Shown here: positions 46,989 to 61,827 of the stretch, one piece after another
How positions within the stretch are numbered: the first letter of the stretch is position 1
Layout of the letters: every line of letters starts with the position of its first letter
Source: Micractinium sp. NFX-FRZ
Taxonomy: Eukaryota; Chlorophyta; Trebouxiophyceae; Chlorellales; Chlorellaceae
Assembly: GCA_029339195.1 (NCBI GenBank)
Contig: JAPTJF010000113.1
Location: 62,001-126,000, forward strand
Direction: 5' to 3'
Length of the DNA: 64,000 bases
The notes under the pieces: model-generated
Told to the model about the DNA's origin: nothing
The model's input: only the letters and a program-made list of their open reading frames with translations
Database searches by the model: none
Program-made: the position numbers and the translations under genes

Positions 46989-49947
46989 ATGGCTGAAACA
47001 GCACATGAGGAACCAGCAGCAGCGGCGGCAAATGGCGTGGCGGGCCTGGCAGCCGGGCAGCCCGCAGCCGAGCAGCAGCAGGCAGCAGCACAGCCGGGCC
47101 CCCGCCAGCCCTCGCTGCCTGGGTGCTACAGGGAGCGCGATGACCTGCAGGACATGGACTACCGCCTCCTGCACTCCCTGCACAACGCACACGGCGGCAA
47201 GGCAGTGACCAGCGTTCGGTTCGACCGCTCGGGAGGTCGCCTGGCCAGCTGCGGTAGCGACGGCACCGCCGCCATTTGGGACACAACCAGTGGTGCGCTA
47301 CTGCATCGGCTCAAAGGCCACCTTGGCGGCATCTCAGGTGGGTGATGCACTGGCTGAGCGGGCGCCAGCCTGCGGGTGTGTGAATGCAAATGCAACACAA
47401 CACCACACACCATTGTCACAGCGCCCACGCCCGTCGGAGTGCCAACATCTTGGCTGGTCTGCCTCTGTGTCTGCGCCACCTGCACCATGCACTCTCACTC
47501 ATGCTATCCTTCACAGCACCTACATGCCATTATTCACAGCTGCACTCATGCTATTTAGTACAACAAACGCCCCTCCCCCGCTCGCTCTTGAAGGCTCACA
47601 ACAGGCGGCTTCACCATCAGTGGGCTGCCCTCCCTCCTTCCGCAGACGTGGCCTGGTCACCCGACGGCCTCTACCTGGCCACCGCCTCTGACGACACCAC
47701 CCTGCGGGTGTGGGACGCAGAGAAGGGCACCTGCCTGCGTGTGCTGGATGACGGGCACACACACTACGCTGTGTGCTGTGCCTTTAGTTCCAGTGGGAAC
47801 CTGCTGGTGAGGCGCCGGGCGGAGCGGTGGTTGAGCAGCGGAGGTCGAGGGATGGCGGGCAGGGCTGGGGGCCGGGCACGCACGGTGCAGTTGTGCGTGT
47901 GGGGGCAGCACCCTCCCTGCCTGGGCACGCTGCTGTGTCGGCCCGAAGCAGGGGCCAGCCGCTGCCTGCCTGCCTGCCTGCCTGCCTGCCTTTGTGGGAC
48001 AGCCTGCCTCCCTCCCTGCCTGTCTGGTAGCACCCCGCCGTGCCCTTCACCTGCCGTGCCCGCCGCCCCTCCCCCACCCGCCTTGCCCCTCTCGCTGCAG
48101 GTGAGCGGCGGCTTCGACGAGGTGGTGATTGTGTGGGATGTGCGGCATGGCAAGGCGGTGAAGGTCATCCCGGGGCACTCGGACCCAGTGTCGGGAGTTC
48201 ACTTCAGCGGAGAGGCGGGGCTGAAGGAGCTCATCGCATCATGCTCCTTTGACGGCCTCACGTGAGTGCCATCACCCTGGTTGGGCAGGGGGCTGGTTGC
48301 GGGGGTGCACTGTGGGGTGGTGCCATGGGAGCTCCGGCTGGCTGGCTGGCTGTGAACAAGGATGGGTGGGTGCTCGCATGCTGGTGCTGCAGCACGCATG
48401 CACTCGTGCTCGCGCAGACCCTGCGCTGGCTGCTGAGCTGAGTTGGGCTGCGGCTGGCGCCAGCGCTGCCACAATGGCAGATGCTGGGCAAGAGCTGACT
48501 GAGTGATGCCTGGAATGACGGCCGGCCCGCTGGAGCCACCGCTGCTGAAGCTGCATGGGATGCTCGCCCACCGCTCATGCCGCCGCTCCGCCCCTCCCCC
48601 CTCTGCCCCTGCAGGCGGGTGTGGCACACGGGCACAGGGCGCTGCCAGGCGAGCCTGACCGACGCCGCCAACCCGGCGCTGGCCTCTGTCCGGTTCACCC
48701 CCAATGGCCAGTACTTGCTCACAGGTGCGTCCCCTGGGGCAGAGGCGTGCCTGTGCCTTTCCCTTTCCCTGATACTCATGTGGTTGTCATAATGGAAGAG
48801 TCAACCTTTGTCTGAAGGCATCTGATGTGCGAGAGGAGAGTGTGTTGCGAGCCCTGGCCCCACCCGATCACCATCGCCCGGCCGCCACCCCGCCTGAACC
48901 CAACATTGGTTCCCTGCAGTCACTCTGGACAGCCGGCTGCTGCTGTGGGCCCCCGGGGAGCGCAAGGTGAAGCGCACGTACCGGGGGCACGTCAACCGGC
49001 ACAGCTGCTGCCAGGTAGGCAGGCGGCGCACGCCGCCAGCTGGCACCACACCATCTTGGATGCGCCGACCGCCAGTGCTGTGCAGCTGGCTCACCTTTGC
49101 CCTCCTCCGGCCCCGCCTGCCTGTGCTCCCGTCCCAGCACCTGGCCAGCGCTGTGGTTGCTGCGCTGTGGGTGCTGGCCTGGCTGCCTCTCTGCCTTTGG
49201 CCACTGCGTCATCCCACCCCACAAGCCCTACCCACCCTTCTGGCCCTCCACCTGTCTCCTCCTCCGCAGGCCACGTTTGTGGTGCACAGCCCTGACCCCA
49301 AGCAGCGGTACGTCGCCTGCGGCAGCGAGGACCACCACGTGTACTGCTGGGACCTGCACAAGAAGGAGGTGGGCTGTGCTGTGCTGTGCTGTGCTGTGCT
49401 GTGGGGCCTATGTTGTGCTGTGCTGTGCCGTACTATGGCTGTGAAGGTCGTGGGGCAGGTTGGGGCAGGATGGGGCCGGGGGCGTGCGTGCCGCGGTGTC
49501 TCCCGGCCCGCTCCCTGAGTGCACAACCTCCACATGCCCCCCCACCATGTGACGCCTCAACCCCAGCCCACCCCAGCGCCTTCTGCCTCCTGCCTGCCCA
49601 GTACACTTGTTTTACTGACGCCTTCCCTACCCTGCTCCCACCCTGCCCCACTGTCCCCCCCCAAGATTGCGGGCATTCTCCGCGGCCGCCCCAGCGCTGA
49701 CGCCCCCGGCGACGGCCACTGCGGCATCGTGCTGTGCGTGGATGCAGCCATGGACCGCCAGCTCATCGCCAGCGGGGGGCAGCATGGCGACGGGGACATC
49801 AAGATATGGGCGTACGACAGCGCCCTGGCGGGACGACATGCAGCGGCGGCGGCGGCAGCGGTAGCAGGAGGTGCAACGCCGGCGGCAGCGTCGGCGGCAG
49901 CGTCGGCGGCGACAGCGTACCGGCCAGCGGCAAGTGACGCTGTGTGA
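46989..49947 (+). CDS. WDR5: WD40-repeat protein WDR5, COMPASS/MLL core subunit homologue
   Basis: Exons 46989-47337, 47646-47806, 48101-48261, 48615-48724, 48920-49014, 49270-49368 and 49666-49947 join in frame into 418 residues. After a 45-residue Ala/Gln-rich start come seven WD blades, with ASCGSDGTAAIWD, ATASDDTTLRVWD, VSGGFDEVVIVWDV, ASCSFDGLTRVW, FTPNGQYLLT..LDSRLLLW, GSEDHHVYCWDL and ASGGQHGDGDIKIW. The order and the NPALASVRFTPNGQYLL and YVACGSEDHHVYCWD blocks match WDR5. WDR5 scaffolds SET1/MLL histone H3K4 methyltransferases in the nucleus by binding arginine-containing peptides. An Ala-rich tail of about 30 residues extends past the usual C-terminus. Other WD40 proteins of the same subgroup cannot be fully excluded. 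Confidence 0.87.
49373..49430. repeat. (GTGCT)n low-complexity run
   Basis: A run of CTGTG/GTGCT pentamers lies directly after the donor of WDR5 exon 6. It resembles the tract in the secreted-protein intron at 5150-5283. Confidence 0.9.
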
Positions 49948-50849
49948 CAGACCTCCCTGTGCTGCGCATGTCTGCTGCCAGTGTGCACTCTGTATATGTA
50001 GGTTCCATTGCACCGTGGCTTCTGACCAGTGAACAGGACAGACCCTGAAGGATGGAACAACCCTACATTGCTCTCCCTGGCGGCCGACGTGGAGTGTGTG
50101 CGCGCACCTGCGTAGGGAGCGCTGGTCGGCCGCAAGAGCCAGAGGCAGTCCGAGTTTACAGCCTTGGAGTTTGGCGTGTAGGGGGACAGGCAGCTGCATG
50201 CGCGGCCGTGCGTAGTCACCACCCGCCACATGCAGACCTGCACATGAACACAGGCAGAGGGGTGCCACGGCTCTGGCAGCCTTCAGCGGCAGGCTGCAGG
50301 CTCAGCGTTGAGCTGGTGGGGGAATGCTGGGTGTTGCGGTGGCTCTGGCTTTGTTGCAACGTGGACAGGTGACTGACTCGAGCATGGAGGTCTAGGCAGG
50401 CGGGAAGCGCTGGCGCTGCTGCCGGTGCTTGCAGCTGCCCGACGGCAGCTGCCGCCGAGCCAGCCCACTGGCTGCAGGTTTCTCACTTTCCATGTGGTGA
50501 TGAAATTGTATTCAAGGATAATCCCTGCTCTTGGTCTGACTAATTGAACTCTCCTGCCTCCTTGGCCTTCTTGGTCACTTGAATTCGACCTGACGCCGCC
50601 TGATGCGACCTGCTGCGACCTGCCTTGCTGGCGGCTATTTGCGCCCTATTTGCGCAGCTGCTCGCCCACACTGCCGCAGCACAGCACCTCATTTCTCTAA
50701 GCCCTTCTCCAACCTCCCAGCTGCGCTCTCAGAACGCCGTGGAGTGCACGCGATAGAGGCACCTTGAGCGGGGGCGGCGCAGCGGGCCCGGGTCGCCTGA
50801 GGAGGCCCTGCATTCAATTTCTGAGAGCCAGCAGCGCACACAGGCCACC
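49948..50849. other. intergenic, WDR5 to CDT2
   Basis: About 0.9 kb in tandem orientation. It holds the WDR5 3' UTR and CDT2 promoter. A short tandem CGACCTGCTG-type element occurs near 50588-50625. No supported coding or RNA gene. Confidence 0.55.
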
Positions 50850-53800
50850 ATGCACGGGCGCTCGCACTTGACTTCGCACTTGCTGGGGCGGCAGCTCCGC
50901 GGCGGGCCAGGTGGGGGCGCTGGGAGGGGGTTTCAAGGGTCGAAGGGTGGCTGGAACCACGCCATAAGCTGTCGGGAGCACGCCGCTGTTCAATGTGCTC
51001 GAAGCTCTCTCGCCGCCGGCGGTCGCCCCTGCAGTGCTCCACCGCCCCTTTGTGGCCGAGTTCTGCTGCGAGGGAGGCACAGTGATGAACAACCCAGGCC
51101 TCACGGGCACCCCCGCCTTCGCGGCCGAGTACAGCAAGGTGCGGGGAGGCGGGGCGCGTTGCCTTCTGCCGCCCATTCAAACGCCGCTGCTTGCGAGCTT
51201 GCTGAGCGTCGCACGCCGCTTGCCCCGCCCAATCCTCAGATCCCTCACCACATCCCAGCTCCCTCCCCACCCTCTCCCTGCTCAGGTGTACAACGACGGC
51301 AAGCTGCTGGCGATAGCGGATGAGGAGGGGTATGTGTCGATCGTGGATACCGCCGGCCCGCTGCCCACGGAGATGTCGGACGACTGGGGGCCCAACAAGC
51401 CCCGCGCGCAGTGGCTGGCGCACCGCAACGCCGTCTTCGACATCGCCTGGTGCAACGTGAGTGCTAAGCAGAGGGTTGCGGGGGAGGCGGAGTGGGCCCA
51501 GCACAACGGTGTGGGCAAGAGTGCTGTAGCATTCCGTGGGGCTGGGTACCGCCAGCTGGCGACAGGTGCAAGCAGCCGGGCAGGTTGGAAGTGCCGATGG
51601 CCGCCTCTCGCCCCCTCGCGCCGGCGCAGCCCGTGCATGCTTCAGTGCACCAACTACCATCCAGTATCTCACCCTGTAGCCCTGCCACTGCCGCTCTCAC
51701 TTCTACCACTGGCCCTCACCCTGCCCCGCACCCTGCACACCCCTCCCCCTCCCTCGGCAGGGAGACACCCAGATGCTGACTGCCAGCGGCGACCAAACGG
51801 TGGCCCTCTGGGACACCGGCCACGCCGACCTCATCGCCTCCTTCCGTGGCCACTCTGGCAGCGTCAAGACCGTCAGCCCCATGCCCGCCACGCACTCCGT
51901 GTTTGCGTCGGGGGCGCGGGACGGTGCGCTGATGGTGTGGGACTCGCGCGCACCCTCCTGCCCGGACGGCACCTCTGGAGAGTCCTTCCACGCGCCCGTC
52001 ATCAAGATCCAGGTGGGCGAAAGGGGAGAGGTGGGTTGCTTATCTAGAGGTAGAGGGGTGGGGACAGCTGGGAAGTGTGGTTATTGGGCACCTCTGGAAC
52101 GTCCTTGCACGTGCCAGATCACTGTACAGTGCACCTATCTCCCCGCTGCCCTGCTCCAGCCTTGGTGCGGGCCCCACCTCACAGCCCTGCCTGCCGTTCC
52201 CGCCTGCCCCGCCCCTGTGCAGGACGCGCACGCCCCCAGCGGCAAGCAGAAGCGGCGGCGCACGCCGCTGCAGGGGCGCACCCGCCCCTCCGTCACCTCC
52301 CTCACCTTCCTGCAGGGGGACGGCAACCAGCTGGCCACCGGAGGTGGGCCCGGGTGTTGGCGTGGGTGTGTTGAGAATATGGGTGCCGGGTGGTTGCTGG
52401 AAAGCCTTGCACGCGCTGCACCTGCTCTGCAGCTGCTGTCCTGGGCACCCACCGGCCCGCACTGGCTCACGCTTTGCCCTGCTGCCCTCTCCGTTCCTGC
52501 CGCCTGCCGCCTCTCATGCAAGCTCCCTTCTCTGAGCCCCACCCTCCCGTCCCCAAACCCCGCAGGCGTGGACGGTGTGGTCAAGTTCTGGGATCTGCGG
52601 CAGGCGACAGCTGCCGCCAGCGAGGCGGCGCCGGGGCTGGAGCTGGAGCGGCTGTGCGATGCCGGGGTGCCCCCCATCAGCCAGAAACAGCACGGCATCA
52701 CCTCCCTCACCCTGCACCCGCAAGGTGCGCAGGGCTGCGTGCTGGGCTGGGCTGGTCTGCCGCTGGCTGGGCTGTGCACGTTGCTGCATCGACCTGCTGC
52801 GCTGTGATGCCCTGCGGCAGCACTTGCTTCCATGCTGATGAGCGAGCCATGCCACCCCTGTGCGCTGCTGTCAAGCGCACCTGACCAAAACTGACGCCAT
52901 GCCTCCCCGTCTCCCTGCCCTGTCCCCAAGTGCAGGCAGCCAGCTGCTGGTGAGCCTGACGGGCGGCCACCACTTCATCTACGACCCGCTGCGCCCCCAG
53001 ATCGGGCCAACCCGCTGGTTTGGCGGCCACACGGGTGCGTACATGCGGGGGTGGGGGTGGGAGTGGCTGCAGGTTCATGTGGCTGTGAGCTTACAGGGCG
53101 GGTCCGGGCGTGATACAAGCAAGCAGCCTTGCAGCCTTGCCAGGCGCCTGAGTAGTCTGCGAGCGCAGTCCCCTCCTGTAGCCCCAGCCCTCCCTCCGTC
53201 TCCCTCACCGCCTCCCCGCTTTCTCCCCATCCTTGCCTCCCCCTGGCCTCCCCCTGCAGTTGCCTCCTTCTATGTCAAGGCCGCGTGGAGCCCCGACGGC
53301 AGCCACATCATCAGCGGCTCGACCGACCGCAACGTCTACATCTGGCAGGTTCGGGGTGGTCTGACCTCATGAGAAGTGGCGGCGTGAGAGGAAAAACACC
53401 TTGCCTTTCTGTTGGGTGATGGGGTGCGGGTCTGGCGCAATCAGTCCTGGAGGCGGGTGACGGATCTGCCCACGCCCTGGCAAGCCAACCAGTCAGGCGT
53501 TGCTTCTGTGCTCTGCCAACCAACTGCTGTCCGCCTCACCATCCCCTCCTGTGCCTCCTGCCTCATCTTACCGCCCCGCAGGTGGATGCCCCCGACGGCG
53601 CCAGCCCCTATGTGCTGCCAGGTCACCAGGGCGAGGTGACGGCGGTGGCCTGGTGCCCCTCCGACTTCCACCAGGCAAGCCACACCAGGGGGTGCTGATG
53701 GGTGCTTGCGGCGTACGTAATGTGTATGTATGAATGCCCCCTGGGGAAAGGTCAATGCACACAGTCGATTCCAGCCCAGGGGTTGTCACGGAAGGCGCCT

Positions 53801-55298
53801 CCCTGCTGCTGGGCTCGGCAGGATCCTGCTGGCTCCTGCACTCCTGCTGTGTTGCCGCAAAAGCTGACAGATGCTGCCTTGCATGATCCCGCTGGGATCA
53901 GCCTCTGGTGCCTCCAACACCTGCGCTGCTGCTGCCCACGTGCTTACCTCTGCCCCGCCATTGCCGCCCTCCTTCCTGCCCCCCACCTGCTCTCACCCTC
54001 CTGGTCTGCCTGCCACCCCTCCCCTGCTGCAGATTGCCACCACTGCCGACGACGCCTCCCTCAAGGTGTGGAACATCCAGCGGCGGCAGCCAGAGGAGCA
54101 GGCAGACGATGGGGCCGCCCGCCAGGCCTGGGTGTACCCCTGGCAGCAGCAGCAGCAGGTGGCAGCGGCGGCGGCAGCGGCGGCAGCCTATGGAGATGTG
54201 GGCCAGACGCCTGGGTCTGCCACGCCGCTGACAGGAGGCTTCGGCACGGCGTCGGCAGCAGCAGGCAGGCTGGCAGATGCCTCGCCCTGGCAGCCTTCCC
54301 CGGATGGCGGCATCGCCGCTGGCAGCGGCCGCAGCGCTGCCATGCTGGCAGGGCTGCGCGGCGGGCTGCCGGCAGGGGACGCGGGGTCGATGGGTGCAGC
54401 GCCGCCCAGCGCCCAGCGGCAGCAGCAGCAGCAGCAGGAGGGCGAGGAGAATGTGCAGACCAACCGCCTGCACTCGGCGCAGCAGCACGCAGCGCCCGCC
54501 GACGCTCAGCAGCAGCAGCAGCAGGCGGGGCAGCCTGGGCACGTGCCCGGCTCGGCTCAGGCGCAGCGTGCGTACCACACGCCTTTTGCGGCCCATGCCG
54601 CAGCGGCGGCGGCGGCAGCAGGCGGCGGCACAGGCAGTCCCGCAGAGGGTGCCACATCTGCCCGCATCGGAGCGGGCGCCGGCACCAGCGGGCGCCCAGT
54701 CGCCAGGCGCATGGCAGACCTGCTCAATGCCGTCCCCAGCACGCGCCGCACGGTGCGGCAGCAGTCCATTCAGAGCTTCCTGCGCTCGCCAGCGGTGGGC
54801 TCCGACGCTGGCCAGGGCACGGGGCGCAAGGGCGCAGCAGGCGGCGGCGCATGCGTTGCCGCCAGCAGCCCCCGCGCCCTGGCTGCCAGCAGCAGGGACC
54901 TGGGCAGCGGCCGTCGGGCGGCAGCAGCAGCAGAGCGCAGCATTGGCGGCAGCTCAGCTGCCAAGCGGGGCTCTCCCCTGCCGGGGCTGGGCGGCTCTGC
55001 CCTCCCCTCCCCACGCGCCAAGAGGCTGCGCACGACCTTTGAGGTGGCGGGGCGCACAGCAGCGGCGGCAGGGGCGGCGGGCACAGGCTCTGCACCCAGC
55101 TGCAGCACAGCAGCAGCCGCTTTTGGCAGGCAGGGTGCGGCAGCAGCGGCACAGCTGGAGCCGTCGCCTGAGCAGGGCGTGGCGGCGGCGGCAGCGGCAG
55201 CGGCGGCGGTTGCTGTGCCCAGCAAGGGCGCAGCACTGTGCATGCAGCGGCAGCCCAGCGGCAACGAGAACCAGCTTGAAAACGTGCAGGTGGCGTGA
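50850..55298 (+). CDS. CDT2: CDT2/DTL, WD40 substrate receptor of CRL4 ubiquitin ligase
   Basis: Ten exons (50850-50910, 51035-51138, 51286-51456, 51761-52012, 52223-52343, 52566-52724, 52936-53034, 53260-53348, 53582-53674, 54033-55298) join in frame into 804 residues. The ATG at 50850 is the only start that splices to the conserved FVAEFCCEGG-type N-terminus. WD blades carry two WDxR boxes (VWDSR, FWDLR), the DDB1-contact motif of CRL4 receptors, and the arrangement DEEGYVSIVDT, ASGDQTVALWDT, SGSTDRNVYIWQ, TADDASLKVWN is that of CDT2. It targets PCNA-bound proteins such as CDT1 for destruction in S phase. The last 420 residues are Ala/Gln/Gly-rich and contain QQSIQSFL (626-633), a near-consensus PIP box. 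The ninth intron starts with GC (53675). Confidence 0.9.
52087..52133 (+). repeat. degenerate copy of CDT2 exon 4 end
   Basis: GGCACCTCTGGA, GTCCTT and CACG are shared in order with 51968-52000 of the exon. The frame reads GTSGTSLHVPD, against GTSGESFHAPV. It lies in the following intron. Confidence 0.85.
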
Positions 55299-55708
55299 AC
55301 AACCGGAATGCATATGTATTTTCCACATGCTGTCAACAAACATCGTCATATGCATTTATACCTCATGAATCCCCACCTTGCGCGAGCACTGCATGCATAC
55401 CTGCTAATGATTCAAACACGCTTACGATCCATATTGCGCTGCATCATATTGTGATTCGTTTGTTTGCATCAACACCAGTGTGAGGCTGCCAGAGAGCCCC
55501 AAAGGCAAGCCGAGGAAGGTGAAGCGCCCAAGGTGCCAGTGTCGGCTGGGGGACGGCCACCCTTACCACGGCCGTCTGAACGACAGGCTCAACCACAGTT
55601 GCTACACACAGGACCTCAAAATGTGTGCAGAATGGAGTACAATATAAAACACCAGTGCTGGGAGAGGAATAAAATGCCAAACTGCAAAGGCAATGGGCTA
55701 CCTTTTCT
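55299..55708. other. convergent intergenic region, CDT2 / mTERF
   Basis: This 410-bp stretch is the most AT-rich part of the window, with ATGCATATG and TGCATTTATA motifs. It is shared 3' UTR sequence; no gene is seen. Confidence 0.6.
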
Positions 55709-58700
55709 TCAGCAAGGGCCGCCGTCTGGCTGCTGCTCTGCCCCCGCTGCCAGCGCGGGCTTGCTGCCGCGCCGCCGCTGGGCTCTGCCTGCCGGCGCCG
55801 CCTCTCCGTCACGCCCTCTATCTGCGACAGCCGGTGCAGCCGCCCTCGAGACGGATGCCTCTGCCCAGCGCCGCGCCTCGGGGCCCTGCTGCCAGGCCGC
55901 CTGCCAAGCCTCCCACTCCTCCACCTCCACTCCCAGCCAGCGGGCAAATGCGTCGTCCCGGGGCGCCAGCTGGCCCAGCGGCAGCTGGCGGTCGGCCAGC
56001 GCGCGCGCAGCGGCGGCACGGGGCGCGATGCGGGCGGGGAGGGAGTATGTGATGTAGGCTGGGAAGGCCAGCAGCGCGCGCAGCGGACGGCCCAGCTCCT
56101 CTGCAGGGTGGGTGGGGCGGTGTGTGTGGATGTTTGAGGGTGTGGGTGGGTGGGGGATGGGGTGGGGGGCGGGCAGGCATGGAGGGTGGCGGAGCCAGGT
56201 GGGAAGCAAGGGCGGACAGCTTTAGGCAGCCGAGAAGGCACAAAAGGGGAGGGTGGGGTGGCCGCCAGCGAGGGGCAGAGAGCCGAGCAGCCAGGCGGGT
56301 GGGGCAAGCCATGGACTCATGTAGAGCAGGATGTGTGGGCAGGCCATCCTCCTGCTACCGCATCGCAGCTTGGTGACGCCCCACCCACCCACCGAGCCAC
56401 CCTGCTAGCCAGCCTGCCACCCACCCCCTTGGCCAGCCAGCCAGCCAGCCACCCTTTCCACACCAGCCACCCACCCCTCAGGAAGTCCAGCTTGGCTTGG
56501 TACTTTGGCTCCGCCGCTGGGTAGAGCAGCAGGCGGGGGCAGGCGTCCAGCAGCTGGTGCAGCTCGGCAGGGGAAAATCCCAGGCGCAGCCACAAGGCCA
56601 CGCGCTCCTGGTAACAGCGATGGGCGGGGGCAGGGTGTGACGTGGTTGGTGGGGAAGTGGGGGACGGCGCTGCAACTAGCATGCCGTGTGCGCCAATGTT
56701 CATAGCAGAGCACAGGAAAAGAGGCCCCAGCGAGCCCAGCTGGCAGCCCTTCCCCCAGGGCTCACCTGCAGCGTTGCCAGAGGGTACTTAGTGGCCCCTC
56801 CCTTGGCCACCACCCGCCGCAGCACGTCCCGGCTGAGCCCCAGCCCATCCCTGCACGTAGGCGGGGGGAGGTAGGGGAAGAGAACACACCGAGTGCTGAG
56901 AGGGCAGAGCGACGCAGGAAAATGAATGCGACGCAGGGGAGGGAAGGGCAGCTGCACTGGGAAGGAAGGGCGGCAGCAAAGGACAGGAAAGGGCACCCTC
57001 AGGCAGCCATGCCGCTGGAGGAGCACCAACTCCAGCCTTAATCAAATAGAGCCGCCAGCTCCTCCTGCCCCCGCCCCAACCATGCAGCCCCGGGCCCCAC
57101 CTGAGCCACGCCACAGTCTCCTGCAACCGCGACAGTGAGGACAGCAGCGCCGCTGGCTCGCGCACGTACAGCGCCCCCACCTGCGCTTGAGCACAAAACA
57201 CGTTGGGGTGAGTAGCAGCGGGCAAGGCCAGCAAAGGCAAAAACCCTTGCGGCTGGCGGGGGGGCAACGGGCCCCTGTGGGCCTACCTTTGCCTGACGTT
57301 TCACTCCCTCAATGCAGCCGTTTGCTTGAACACATACCCCACCTCCCCAGGCCGCCAAAGTGTGAGCCCAGCCCTCGGCCCAGCCCTGGCCCCCACCTCG
57401 GGAAGGCGTCGCCATGCACAGTGTAGCAGGCATACACACCCCACTCGACCGCTATCCGACCCACCCCACCTCCTTCCCCAGTATGCTGCCCCACCTCGGC
57501 AGGCGTCATGCCCAGCTGGTCAGACAGGAAGGCAGCCTTGGCGGCCAGCAGGGGCGTGTCCACGCCCAGCACCTCGGGGCAGCGCATCACACCTGTGAGT
57601 GCTCGCTCCTGCAGGGAGGGGAAGGAAGGCGGCGGGGCGGGCAGCGCGACATGTTGGGGAGGGAGGAGTGGGGTGAGTTGAGATGCACTAGAGGTGCGTG
57701 CCAGCTGCAGCTGCCAGCACGGGCGGGGAGCGGACGTGCAAGGGGCAGAGCCTCGGCAGCAGCCTGGCTGGCCAACGCCAGCAGCAGCAGCAGCAGGCAG
57801 CAGCAGCAGGGTCAGCAGTGGCGGGCGCTGGCAAAGCCCACCTGTGCCAGGCCTAGGTCGTTTGTGAAGAAGGCCAGCCGTGGTTTGAGCACCTCGTCCA
57901 CGTCAGCCTGCCAGCTCAGCCGGGGGGGAGGAAGGAAAAGAGGCCAGGCAGGTGTGCACGGCAAGCCAGTCGTGGTTTGAGCATCTCCTCCGCGTCACCC
58001 CTCCAGCTCAGCAGTAATCAGGTCAGCAGTCGGGAGAGCGGCAGCAGCGTGGCGGGCAAATGGATATGCCAGATGTGCACACACGTACGGCAGCAGGCTG
58101 GAGCAGGCGGGTCCCGTCAGGCAGGCAGGCAGGTCAGTGTGTCGCAGAGCGCCCACAGCACATGACCCGCCCTGTGCACCACACCACCCTCCGGGCCCCA
58201 CCTGCAGCACCGAGGGGCAGCGGTTGAGAAGCTTGAGCAGCGCCTCGGGCGGCAGCGCCAGATCTCGCCCCAGCCAGGTGAACAGGCGGCGCAGGTTGTC
58301 GGGGCGGGCGACAGCGGAGCGGAAGAGCACGGCGTGGCGGGCGAAGAGAGCCGAGATCTGCAGCGGGGGCAGGCGGTGGGGGGGAGAAGCAGAAAACAGG
58401 TTTACATGTATCGGAGGGGCGGCACAACAACCCACCCCACCCCCGCCTGGACTCTCCCCCGTCCACAACAACATGCGTCCACCCCAGCCCTCGCTCCATC
58501 CCAGACGCCTTACTTTCTCCACCCGCATCCCTCCCCACCCCACCTGGTCAGGGGGGATGCCCACGGTGAAGAGGTATGCGGCCGCCAGGTGCCAGCGCTC
58601 CACCGCCTCCGGCGACCCAAACTCCTCTGGGAACTGGCAAAACACTTTCCACCCCAGCCCGGGGCTCAGCGCCTCCAGAAGCTGCGCGGCAAGCACAAGT

Positions 58701-59466
58701 AGGGGCGGGGGCGGGGGCGGGGAAGAAATGGGATCAGGTGGAGGTGGAGGGAGGTGCAATGCGCCCGAGGACGAGGGCTTGCCCAAGGGATGCACCAGCA
58801 AACGAGAGGGGGGAAGAGCCCACAAGCCGCCAATGGGCAGGGTTGGCCCTCCCCCACAACCCTTCCCTGTGCTTTTGGCTGGCCCTCCCCCACTCCTTTC
58901 CAGTGCCTAGAACAGCACCCACCCACCCGCCCCACCTGCAGCTTGGGAAGGACGTCACGCTGCAGCGACAGCGCCTCCGCCTCGGGTTGGGCGGCCTGCA
59001 GCGCGGCCAGCGCACGCGCCGCCTTGCCGCGGACCTGCCGCCGGTCATACAAATTGTACTGCCGGTGAAGGTAGCCAACAATGTCGGTGTCCTTGCCTGC
59101 CGGTGCAAGGTCCAGCGTCGTGCCGCCGCCGCCGCCGGGCACCGTCCCCAGCGCTAGCTGCAGCCCCGCTGCCTCTTGCGACATTGGCCCTAGCTGCTGA
59201 ATGCCGCTTTGCTGCTGAAGTGCTTGGGATTGCTGCTGTTGGGGCTGCTGTAGCCACGCCTCTGCCTCTGCCGCAGCTGCAGGCGTCGCCGGTGCCGCTA
59301 CCCGGCGGCCCCCGCTAAAGAGCCGCTGGGAAGGTTGCCGCCACCTCTGGGCTTTGTCGGCCACGTGGTGCGCTGCTGCACTGTCACAGGCAGCCCCGCA
59401 GGGCCTGCTGGAGTGCAAGGCAGCGTGGTCTTGCTGCAGAGGGCGGCTGGCAGCCGGGCCCCTCAT
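55709..59466 (-). CDS. mTERF-domain protein, organelle gene expression
   Basis: Nine exons (59466-58936, 58681-58544, 58357-58202, 57907-57842, 57608-57495, 57180-57101, 56850-56766, 56607-56475, 56100-55709) join in frame into 564 residues. The first about 60 residues are Arg/Ser/Ala-rich with no long acidic part, fitting an organelle transit peptide. From about residue 240 come mTERF repeats of about 32 residues, each with a Leu-rich helix pair and a conserved Pro: LLKLLNRCPSVLQ, MRCPEVLGVDTPLLAAKAAFL, VVAKGGATKYPLATL, GFSPAELHQLLDACPRLLLYP and LLAFPAYITYSLPARIAPR. mTERF proteins bind organelle nucleic acid and affect transcription, splicing or ribosomes in mitochondria or plastids. The C-terminal 90 residues are Ala/Glu/Gln-rich. 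Two exon-edge echoes are present. Confidence 0.88.
57388..57426 (-). repeat. degenerate copy of mTERF exon 5 end and donor
   Basis: CCCACCTCGG-AGGCGTC-CATGC is shared in order with 57490-57515, the true end of exon 5. The minus-strand donor GAG|GTGGGGG is intact. It lies in the next intron. Confidence 0.75.
57960..58011 (-). repeat. degenerate copy of mTERF exon 4 start
   Basis: Read on the minus strand, it matches the exon 4 start and its upstream acceptor region (57870-57921) at 43 of 52 positions by eye, including TGCTCAAACCACG. The acceptor CAG is changed to GAG/GGG, so this copy cannot splice in the same way. Confidence 0.9.
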
Positions 59467-59699
59467 CTGTGCAGCTCAGAGCACGGTGCACTTGTCCAAC
59501 AAACCCCTCGAGTTTGCCGACACGCTCGAAAGCTGGGCGCTTCGAAGCCAGACCTGTCCCATGCTTTGGGCCACGCTGTCGCAGCATGGCGCGCCCATTC
59601 AGCCTCTCGAGGCCACCGTAGCGTCAATCGGCTTGATCGCGATAGCGGAGGGTTCAAGATCGCCGGGGAGGGACTGCAGGCAGCGCAGTGAAAGCAGCT
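59467..59699. promoter_or_regulatory. bidirectional promoter region, mTERF / NDUFS8
   Basis: Only 233 bp separate the divergent start codons, so the two organelle-related genes must share a promoter region. No clear TATA box is seen. A TCGAG/CTCGA pair occurs near 59507 and 59606. Confidence 0.5.
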
Positions 59700-61827
<2,128 letters not shown>

